Source: JAQIBY01 sp034721855 (lineage in GTDB: Bacteria > Bacteroidota > Bacteroidia > Bacteroidales > ML635J-15). From it: a stretch of 5,913 bases of DNA. The notes under the pieces were generated by a model, which ran no database searches, had not been told where the DNA came from, and was given only the letters and a program-made list of their open reading frames with translations. Shown here in pieces: positions 1 to 5,913 of the stretch (positions are counted from its first letter, which is position 1; every line of letters starts with the position of its first letter). The DNA lies in the NCBI GenBank assembly GCA_034721855.1, contig JAYENB010000012.1:1-5913 (forward strand). Reading direction: 5' to 3'. The position numbers and the translations under genes were made by a program.

Positions 1-3000
1 ACAGATTGTAGGTATGTTCTGTCCATGAAGCCGGAGCTTCAACGAGACCACCGGAAATATTATTGGTAAAGTCTGCCGGATCGTTGGTGGCGGTTGAAAC
101 CAGTACTTCGTAAGAATCATTTCCCCATGTGCTGGGTTTTGGACTCAATGCCCAGAGTGTGAATGAAGAATTATCACCCAGACTCAATTGGTTTGAAATT
201 AACCAGTCGTCACTTTCACTACCATCATCGGGGCAAATGGACATGCCAACACGAACGCCACCATGTGCATCGGCCAGGTTAAAGCCGGCATCTGTCGGGT
301 TAAAGGCCATGAATGACATGGTGTCACTCTCGCCCGGAAAATCACAATCACTGCTTCCGTAGGTTGCTATCCCATCGCCATCATACACAGACCATGGTGA
401 AAAATCAGCGGAATAGTTGGCACAGTCTTCAAAGTCCATGGAAAAGCCGGCGGCTGTGACCGTAATGTAACCCACTTTGGTTTGGGTATCACTTCCGTAG
501 TTGTTGGTGGCAGTGAGTTCTACTGTATAAGTGCCGGGTAAATTGTAAGTTACGGATGGGTTTTCAACCGTGCTTGCTCCCGGGTCACCACCGTTGAATG
601 TCCAGTTCCAACTTGTGGGTGAGTTGGTTGAAAGGTCTGTGAAATTAACGGTGCCTCCCACGTTTATGTTTGTTTGATCGGCAGTAAAATCTGCAACCGG
701 AGGGTTGGTATTCACATTGACGGTAATGTAATCCACTTTTGTTTCAGTGTCTGTTCCTTGAGTGTTTGTAACCGTCAGGGATACGGTATATGTGCCTGCT
801 GTTGTGTAGGTATATACTGGATCTTGTTCTGTGGAAGAACCTCCATCACCGAAATCCCAGTTCCATTCAGCAGCATAATCAGACAGATCGGTAAAGGAAA
901 CGGATTCGCCTTCGAGTATGGTGGTAGGCGTTCCGCTAAAATTAGCTACCGGAGGATCCGGAGAAATGGGAGTGAAATCATAAATGTGAGGAATTTTATC
1001 TTGTTTTGTGGCTACGATGCTGGCCGGATCACCTGTAAGCGCACTAAAACTAAGGTTTACACTTGTTCCTGATCCGCTCCATTTGGCATCCAGGAGCACG
1101 CCGTCTTGAGAAATGGCCACGTAGGTATAGGATTCGGTGGTGACTGTAAGTGAGGTAGCACCGATCGCGGGATCGGTATAACTGATGGTGAGGGCTTCGG
1201 GTTCAGTGCTATAAGGCAGCATGGAAGGGTCTCCCATCAACTGATAGATTTCCCAGTAATAATCTGTTAAACTTGAACCACTTGCTGTTACTGACAGATT
1301 ACCCATGTGAATAATTTGTCTTGCTGTGTAATGCCAGTCTGAATATGCTTCACCGTTTTCGTGCCAGATGCCGTCATAAGCACCTAAGTCGGTATTGGAA
1401 TATGTGTGCTGGTTAGCGTTGGCTTGTGTAATACCCAAAGATGGAATTCCAACACCCCAGTAAAAATCTTCATTCCAATATGTGGAATTGGTTCCGCCAA
1501 TGTAACCAATGGCTCCTTTGTTTGCTGCGTAAAGGATTTGTTCTGAAAACGCATCTTCCTGGTCGAATTGATTGGATAAGCAACAGTTTCCAATCATCAA
1601 AGGATATTCATTGGCATTGGCTAAGGAGGAAATATCTGAATTATTAAATCCTGGATCAGCCCAGCCAGTATAATCACAGTGTGCTGTGTAATTAGCAAAC
1701 CCTACGCCATTGCTTATTTTACTGATGATATCGTTGGAGGCACCTGCATCGTTAGAACTCATGACATGATATGGCCCTGATGACAGGGAATAATAATAAC
1801 CGTAAATATCGGTATAATCATGAGTTTCGTTATAATATTCATTGATGCCATAAAAGATTTGTCCGTCCCCATGAGATGGTGCATAGGTGGGATCACAACC
1901 GGCGACAAATAAGCATTCGTTCAAGTATGATCCATTAGGAATGGTGTATTTTTCATAAGGAATGATTTTATCCATGATATTTTGCAATTCGGTAATGCTT
2001 TCTGCTGACATACGGCCGTAATACACATCCGGAATGCCATCGCTTGTGTAATCGCAATAATACAAATCAGTCACGTGTGAACCTTCGTTGCCATCATAAC
2101 AAGTAAGGTTACTGTGATCGCCGACGAACAAAACATAAGACATTGGGTTGCTGGAATTGTAAATGGGTTCCAGGAAGTTGTATATGGAAGTTGTATTATT
2201 TGTAACATCCCCCCCAGTGTATGCTTCAACCACTTCATACCCGGATTTTGTTTTCCAGTCAATAAATGGCTGTAACGTGCTTTCAAATGTTCCATCTGCT
2301 ACAATTACATATTTAATAGGGTAGTTTGTTAAATCATCTTTGGCTGCCGGTGGCTGGTAATTTAGCAATTGTTTGAATGTTGATTCAAACACGGGAGAAT
2401 ATTTGGCATTTTTCTGTGCTGAAGTCAAAGCGGCATCAGCGTTTTCAAAACTGATGTCTATTTTCATGTTGTTGAGGACAATGAGTTGATTGGTAGCCGG
2501 ATTGTATTTGAAAGGGCATATTTNNNNNNNNNNNNNNNNNNNNNNNNNNNNNNNNNNNNNNNNNNNNNNNNNNNNNNNNNNNNNNNNNNNNNNNNNNNNN
2601 NNNNNNNNNNNNNNNNNNNNNNNGAATATTTGGCATTTTTCTGTGCTGAAGTCAAAGCGGCATCAGCGTTTTCAAAACTGATGTCTATTTTCATGTTGTT
2701 GAGGACAATGAGTTGATTGGTAGCCGGATTGTATTTGAAAGGGCATATTTGTATATTTCCAATCCCGACGCCTCTCATGATCCCCTGATAAGTGGCTTTG
2801 GCCATTTCCGGTTCAATCCATGTGTCAGAATTATAAACAGCTTCATTGTAATGATACACGATGTCTTCCGGATCGGTGCTTTTGCTGTATGATGGTTGCA
2901 CAGGGGCTATTTTATCGTATCCCAGGGCATCCAGGTTAATGGTTTCTTCGTCATAATCGGTTACCGTTACTACTACATTTGCACCATGCGGAACCTCAAT

Positions 3001-3270
3001 CAGGCCTGTATATACGGGAAGATGCGGATATCCCGGGTCCTGGCTAAAATTTTTGGAATAGCCTTTTATTTCCAGGCTGATAAAATTACCTGCCTCGGTT
3101 GTTTCAGCCTTCGGTGTGACACTTTTCAGTGTGTTTTCCACCTGCAGGTTGGAGGATGTTGATGTTTTGATTTTAAGTTGCGTTTCAATTTCCTGCAAGT
3201 TGATGCTTGTCTGGCCAAAAGTAATGCCAACAAGAAGAATGGGAACCAATAAAGTAAAAATACGTTTCAT
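1..3270 (-). CDS. Kgp-like gingipain (C25 cysteine peptidase) with PKD and cleaved-adhesin domains; partial at 3' end
   Basis: Secreted cysteine endopeptidase of the gingipain family. The reading frame is 3270-2624 joined to 2396-1 once the gap and its duplicate flank are collapsed; that gives 1014 codons with no stop, and the 3' end runs off the window. Seen, in order: signal peptide (residues 1 to about 20, MKR then a hydrophobic stretch); propeptide (about 21-235); catalytic domain (about 236-612); Ig-like domain (about 615-690); PKD1 (697-775); PKD2 (781-862); start of a cleaved-adhesin domain (from about 867, with DDWLIS and YEVLVST signatures). Catalytic residues: His455 in NYTAHCDYTGWADP (codon 1681-1679), Cys488 in IGNCC (1582-1580), probable Asp384 (1894-1892). 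Thr453 and Asp526 (YWNED, 1468-1466) match residues that, as I recall, give Kgp its lysine preference. Export by the type IX system is inferred; the expected C-terminal sorting domain is out of view. Family call very sure; lysine specificity is inference. Confidence 0.95.
2397..2523. repeat. 127-base direct repeat, copy 1 (probable duplicated contig end)
   Basis: Identical base for base to 2624-2750 and directly abutting the N run. It encodes the end of the peptidase propeptide. The exact identity, the ending at the Ns and the length of 127 (a common largest k-mer in short-read assemblers) point to an unmerged contig overlap, not a biological repeat. Confidence 0.95.
2524..2623. other. Assembly gap (100 Ns)
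   Basis: A run of exactly 100 N, a conventional scaffold spacer rather than a measured distance. It lies inside the propeptide of the C25 peptidase gene. The true gap is probably negative (the two contigs overlap by 127 bases), so no sequence need be missing. Confidence 0.98.
2624..2750. repeat. 127-base direct repeat, copy 2 (probable duplicated contig end)
   Basis: Exact second copy of 2397-2523, starting immediately after the Ns. Removing either copy plus the Ns deletes 227 bases, which is not a multiple of three. This explains why the peptidase seems to switch frame across the gap in the scaffold as given. Confidence 0.95.
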
Positions 3271-3363
3271 AGTGTTTGTTATTTTTTGTTAATATGCATT
3301 TGTTTGTTTATTCAAAAAAACTAAATTATTTTTATTTCTAACGTTATCGTTGTTAAAATTTCA
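3271..3363 (-). promoter_or_regulatory. AT-rich leader and possible promoter of the C25 peptidase
   Basis: A 93-base gap between the cobO stop and the peptidase ATG, very AT-rich. Read on the minus strand it holds TAATTTAG (3328-3321), one mismatch from the Bacteroidota -7 consensus TAnnTTTG, about 50 bases before the start codon. No clear -33 TTG element is seen at the right distance. An 8-base palindrome TAACGTTA sits just upstream. There is no Shine-Dalgarno; the A-rich stretch before the ATG is usual for this phylum. No terminator hairpin for the upstream genes is visible, so read-through from cobO is also possible. Confidence 0.3.
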
Positions 3364-3906
3364 TTAATATTCAATGCCTATACGGGCTTTCATTCCATGT
3401 TCATACGGATGTTTAATCAGGTTCATTTCAGTTACCAAATCGGCTTTTTGTATTATGTCTTCCGGTGCATACCGGCCGGTAAGCACAAGTTCCATGGCAT
3501 CCGGTTTGTTGTCAATGATATCTAAAACCACATTTTTATCCACAATGCCAAACCATATAGCAACATTGATCTCATCGAGGATTAACACATCGTATTTGTT
3601 GTTTTTCATAACATCACGGGTTAATCTAAGGCCTTTATTGGCTGCCCTGATGTGTTTCTGGCTTACGTCTTTTTTCCTGATGCACTCATTGGTTCCAACA
3701 AGGAAAAAATCAATGGCATCCAGTTCTGATAAAATCTGATGTTCTCCGTATTTATTGTCTTTTCCTTTCATAAACTGGATGATACAGGTTTTCATGTTAT
3801 GTCCGGCAGCCCGTATTGCCAAACCAAGTGCTGCAGTGGTTTTACCTTTCCCATTGCCGGTATATACTTGAATGCAAGCAGATTTATTTTTGTTTTTACC
3901 ACTCAT
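3364..3906 (-). CDS. cobO: Cob(I)yrinic acid a,c-diamide / cob(I)alamin adenosyltransferase (CobO/BtuR/CobA family)
   Basis: Cytoplasmic enzyme that transfers the 5'-deoxyadenosyl group of ATP to the cobalt of a reduced corrinoid, releasing triphosphate; it serves coenzyme B12 synthesis or salvage. Seen in the 180-residue product: a P-loop GNGKGKTT at residues 17-24 directly after the VYT strand, IIQFMKG after the first helix, a Walker B-like LDEIN segment, VLTGRYAPE, and the family's C-terminal HPYEHGMKARIGIEY. Length is normal for this family and the protein looks complete. The ATG at 3906 lies inside the last codons of the lipoprotein gene (11-base overlap), which suggests translational coupling; no Shine-Dalgarno is seen. 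No other corrinoid gene is in the window. Whether its substrate is cobyrinate diamide or salvaged cobalamin cannot be told from the sequence. Confidence 0.93.
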   Translation of the reverse strand: MSGKNKNKSACIQVYTGNGKGKTTAALGLAIRAAGHNMKTCIIQFMKGKDNKYGEHQILSELDAIDFFLVGTNECIRKKDVSQKHIRAANKGLRLTRDVMKNNKYDVLILDEINVAIWFGIVDKNVVLDIIDNKPDAMELVLTGRYAPEDIIQKADLVTEMNLIKHPYEHGMKARIGIEY

Positions 3907-4333
3907 TTAATTCTACATTAAAATTACCACCGCTGATGATGTAACAATCTTCATCACAATAATTTTTAATGAAATGCGTTTTCAATTCATCAGCATCAAT
4001 CACAGATATAGACGTAGAATTTTTCAAATAGGTTGCTTTTACGGCATAAAAATTATCAACAGGCATTTGATACAAAAACAAGGGGGTTTTAGTTGCCCAT
4101 CCCGTAAGGTATAGTTCAGAATTGTCAACATACCCGCGAAAAACTTCAAACCATACGGTATCATTTATGTCATCACTGAAATCTATCCGGAGGTAACTGT
4201 ATTGAGGCTTTTCAACGTAACAATCGTCACAATCAATGTTTTCATAATCCACATCGTTATCATAGGTGTCACAACCTGTAAGCAATAACACAAGCAGGGC
4301 AAGTACAGTGATTATGTGCAGTTTTTTTTTCAT
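3896..4333 (-). CDS. Small acidic lipoprotein of unknown function
   Basis: Function not recognised. The 145-residue product has a short lysine-rich N-terminus, a hydrophobic core and a clear lipobox L-T-G-C, with the lipidated cysteine at residue 21. The mature protein starts with a very acidic stretch (D/E-rich, residues 22-41), which in Bacteroidota often acts as a lipoprotein surface-export signal; surface exposure is therefore inferred. The rest alternates hydrophobic and polar residues as in a beta-sheet domain. Four cysteines form two acidic pairs: C35-D-D-C38 and C126-DED-C130, close to the two ends of the mature protein; they may form disulphides or bind metal. The ATG lies 3 bases after the ankyrin gene stop and the stop overlaps cobO, so this is the middle gene of a probable operon. 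Expression as a lipoprotein is quite sure; any role is unknown. Confidence 0.88.
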   Translation of the reverse strand: MKKKLHIITVLALLVLLLTGCDTYDNDVDYENIDCDDCYVEKPQYSYLRIDFSDDINDTVWFEVFRGYVDNSELYLTGWATKTPLFLYQMPVDNFYAVKATYLKNSTSISVIDADELKTHFIKNYCDEDCYIISGGNFNVELNEW

Positions 4334-4336
4334 TAT

Positions 4337-5719
4337 CTATATCAGGATGTTTTCATAAATGTCTTTTCTGAAACGCAGATAAAAATGTATGTTGAGCATA
4401 AAATGGTGCGGTTTGTATTCATGAATGGGCATACCAAGGTATTCATAGCCGGCAGTGATTTTAAAGAAATCGTATTTGGCAAAACATCCTGCTTTGTATC
4501 CTGTGGCAAATTTATCCGCCGGATTTGGCCTGTATCCTTCGTATTCAGCACTTGTGAATAGTTGTTGTATCCCGAGGTTAAAACCATATCTCCAGCCGGA
4601 AATACGGTTTAAGAGTATAAAATCTTTGGTCAGACCGATACCACTAATGACCCTGGTTTCATACAACATATACGTTTCGTAGTTTGATACCGGTAGCGGT
4701 ACCATCACAGACTTTATTCGTGCGCCTGCAAACAACTCAAGATTCAGATTGTATTTGTCTTCGTGCAAACTGAAAAGGCCTGTCATAAATGTATTTTGTC
4801 CATTCATCAGGATGGAAGTTCCAAATCCAACGCTATTGATATAAGGCTTGTAATTAGGAGTGACGCCTTGTTTTTTTAGATACCTGACCAGTTTTCTGTT
4901 GCCGGATTTTTTTGCCAGGGTAAGTTGATTGAATGATGGTGTAATGGAATCGTTGATGGTGGCCCTATTTTCAACCAGGATTTTACTGCAGTCAAGCCTG
5001 CCGTTCATGGCTGCAATGTCAAGCGCGGTAAACCCGTTGTTGTTTTTGATGTTTGTTTTTGCACCGGCATCAAGCAAGGTCTCAATAACTTTCTTATGCC
5101 CGTTTTGTGCAGCCATGTGCAAAGCAGTGTTCCCGTTTGTATCAGCGTGATTGATGAAAGCATGGTTTTCAATAAGGATGTTGACGGTTGAATCGTATCC
5201 GTCGAATGCAGCCAGCATCAGCGGAGTTCTTTTGTCTATATCAACCGGGTCAACAGGCAGTTCGTAATACAGAAGCATATCACACATTTCCCAGAAACCG
5301 CATAATGCCCCTTTGTGTATAAGGTACCTGTTGAGATAATCCCTGACAGTAAAATCAGCTCCCTGCCGGATAAGAAATTCAGCGGTTTCAACGTAACCAT
5401 TTTCAACGGCAGACATAAGCGATGTTCGGTTTGAATTGTAAGGTATGGCATTTACATCTGCCCCCAGATCCACCAAAAATTCAACAATGTCGAGGTATCC
5501 ATTTTGTGCAGCATACATCAGGGGAGTAATGCCATCTTCGGTTCTGGCATTGATGTTAGCACCTTCGAGTACGGCTACACGAACGTGTTTCATACTTCCG
5601 GCATCTGCTGCCAATATCAGGTCATAATCGGGTGTTGCCTTACTTTGAGCACTTGAGGCTCCCGGCAAAAGTACAATGCCCAGTATTACAGCAAGGTATA
5701 AAAGAAAATATTTTTTCAT
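4337..5719 (-). CDS. Secreted ankyrin-repeat protein with a probable C-terminal outer-membrane beta-barrel
   Basis: 460 residues from the ATG at 5719. An in-frame GTG two codons upstream (5725) is possible, but GGAG (5728-5725) with a 5-base spacer favours the ATG. A Sec signal peptide covers residues 1 to about 24 (cleavage probably after ASSA). Residues about 31-290 hold some eight ankyrin repeats: clear ones near 62-93 (GITPLMYAAQNGYLDIVEFL), 95-126, 161-193, 194-226 and 227-259, with degenerate ones at 33-60, 127-159 and 260-289. Residues about 294-460 change character: alternating hydrophobic/polar strands rich in Gly, Tyr and Phe with short turns, ending in strand-like NIHFYLRF, roughly the size of an eight-stranded barrel. 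I infer an outer-membrane anchor with the ankyrin domain in the periplasm as a protein-binding scaffold. First gene of the run with the lipoprotein and cobO. The ankyrin call is sure; the barrel is a prediction. Confidence 0.9.
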   Translation of the reverse strand: MKKYFLLYLAVILGIVLLPGASSAQSKATPDYDLILAADAGSMKHVRVAVLEGANINARTEDGITPLMYAAQNGYLDIVEFLVDLGADVNAIPYNSNRTSLMSAVENGYVETAEFLIRQGADFTVRDYLNRYLIHKGALCGFWEMCDMLLYYELPVDPVDIDKRTPLMLAAFDGYDSTVNILIENHAFINHADTNGNTALHMAAQNGHKKVIETLLDAGAKTNIKNNNGFTALDIAAMNGRLDCSKILVENRATINDSITPSFNQLTLAKKSGNRKLVRYLKKQGVTPNYKPYINSVGFGTSILMNGQNTFMTGLFSLHEDKYNLNLELFAGARIKSVMVPLPVSNYETYMLYETRVISGIGLTKDFILLNRISGWRYGFNLGIQQLFTSAEYEGYRPNPADKFATGYKAGCFAKYDFFKITAGYEYLGMPIHEYKPHHFMLNIHFYLRFRKDIYENILI

Positions 5720-5724
5720 AAACA

Positions 5725-5728
5725 CTCC
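5725..5728 (-). promoter_or_regulatory. Possible ribosome binding site GGAG deciding the ankyrin gene start
   Basis: On the minus strand GGAG is followed by TGTTT and then ATG at 5719, a 5-base spacer. Shine-Dalgarno sites are uncommon in Bacteroidota, so this could be chance, but it overlaps the alternative GTG start at 5725 and so supports the ATG. Confidence 0.4.
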
Positions 5729-5784
5729 ACACCGTCTGTTTCATCAGTTTTGGTTTAGGTTTTATAACCACCATAACTGAAGCA

Positions 5785-5792
5785 TAAAAATA
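5785..5792 (-). promoter_or_regulatory. Weak candidate -7 box for the ankyrin-lipoprotein-cobO operon
   Basis: Read on the minus strand, TATTTTTA is one mismatch from TAnnTTTG and lies about 65 bases before the ATG at 5719. A TTG at 5809-5807 is only 14 bases upstream, shorter than the usual spacing, so the match is weak. The surrounding 5720-5838 gap is the only place for this operon's promoter unless it starts further upstream. Confidence 0.3.
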
Positions 5793-5811
5793 TAAAATTT
5801 TCTTTACAATA

Positions 5812-5827
5812 TAAATTTGTATTTTTG
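5812..5827 (+). promoter_or_regulatory. Two tandem -7-like boxes ahead of tRNA-Arg
   Basis: TAAATTTG (5812-5819) is directly followed by TATTTTTG (5820-5827); both match the Bacteroidota housekeeping -7 consensus TAnnTTTG perfectly. The second ends 11 bases before the first base of the tRNA, a sensible distance for a short 5' leader. No strong -33 TTG element is visible upstream. The region is AT-rich, so one of the two may be chance. Confidence 0.55.
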
Positions 5828-5838
5828 TAGAAATTATG

Positions 5839-5912
5839 GGCCCAGTAGTTCAATTGGATAGAACGTTAGATTCCGGTTCTGAAGGCTGGGGGTTCGATTC
5901 CTCCCTGGGTCA
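5839..5912 (+). tRNA. tRNA-Arg, anticodon CCG
   Basis: Folds as a full cloverleaf of 74 bases including the discriminator. Acceptor GGCCCAG pairs with CTGGGTC (one G-U); D arm GTTC/GAAC with loop AATTGGATA; anticodon stem TTAGA/TCTGA with loop TTCCGGT, giving anticodon CCG (reads CGG); variable loop AGGCT; T stem GGGGG/CCTCC with loop TTCGATT; discriminator A at 5912. Only one base follows before the window ends, so whether CCA is encoded cannot be seen. Transcribed away from the ankyrin gene. Confidence 0.95.
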
Positions 5913-5913
5913 C

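Noticed and set aside
674..1072. Plus-strand open frame of 132 codons
   Set aside because: It lies wholly inside the PKD and Ig-like coding region on the other strand, and its product is cysteine-rich with no recognisable domain or signal.
2397..2750. A real tandem duplication or mobile insertion in the protease gene
   Set aside because: Exact identity, ends set by the N run, length 127 and restoration of the frame on removal all fit an assembly artefact better.
2464..3270. A separate 268-residue protein ending shortly after the N run
   Set aside because: Its last residues come from the duplicated contig end read in the wrong frame; collapsing the duplicate gives one long C25 peptidase frame.
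3300..3363. Rho-independent terminator after cobO
   Set aside because: There are T-rich runs but no GC-containing hairpin; only the short palindrome TAACGTTA is present.
3374..3739. Plus-strand open frame of 121 codons
   Set aside because: Antisense shadow of cobO, which has all its family motifs on the minus strand.
4322..4330. Run of nine A (minus strand) just after the lipoprotein start as a phase-variation switch
   Set aside because: It simply encodes the three lysines of the signal peptide; a single A9 tract with no further evidence is not enough.
5839..5913. tRNA-Arg as an integration site for a mobile element
   Set aside because: The window ends at the tRNA 3' end, and no integrase or repeat of the tRNA end is seen on the visible side.

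Overview
The window looks like chromosomal DNA of a member of the Bacteroidota. It has a gingipain-type (C25) secreted protease with PKD and cleaved-adhesin modules, AT-rich leaders with almost no Shine-Dalgarno signal, TAnnTTTG-type -7 boxes, and Sec or lipoprotein signals typical of that phylum. It is probably a draft or metagenome assembly, because it holds a 100-base run of N flanked by an exact 127-base duplicate. I cannot name a genus.

Layout, right to left in the direction of transcription. At the right edge a plus-strand tRNA-Arg (anticodon CCG) occupies 5839-5912, preceded by two tandem -7-like boxes. Everything else is on the minus strand. From 5719 a tight three-gene run reads: (i) a secreted ankyrin-repeat protein whose C-terminal third looks like a small outer-membrane beta-barrel (5719-4337); (ii) a small acidic lipoprotein, starting 3 bases after the stop of the first gene (4333-3896); (iii) a cob(I)alamin/cobyrinate adenosyltransferase, CobO/BtuR family, overlapping the lipoprotein by 11 bases (3906-3364). 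After a 93-base AT-rich gap comes a large Kgp-like C25 peptidase (3270 to beyond position 1). It has a signal peptide, propeptide, catalytic domain, Ig-like domain, two PKD domains and the start of a cleaved-adhesin domain. Its C-terminus lies outside the window.

The peptidase appears broken at 2524-2623, but this is almost certainly an assembly artefact. Deleting the Ns and one copy of the 127-base duplicate removes 227 bases and restores one open frame from 3270 to the window edge (1014 residues visible), with catalytic His455 and Cys488 exactly 33 residues apart as in Kgp. Thr453 and Asp526 match the Kgp lysine-specificity residues.

By inference, the window encodes envelope and secreted functions: a probable type IX-secreted protease-adhesin, an outer-membrane-anchored periplasmic ankyrin protein and a probably surface-exposed lipoprotein. 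The cobalamin gene is the odd member of the run. I found no RNA element other than the tRNA, no CRISPR array, no insertion sequence and no convincing rho-independent terminator.
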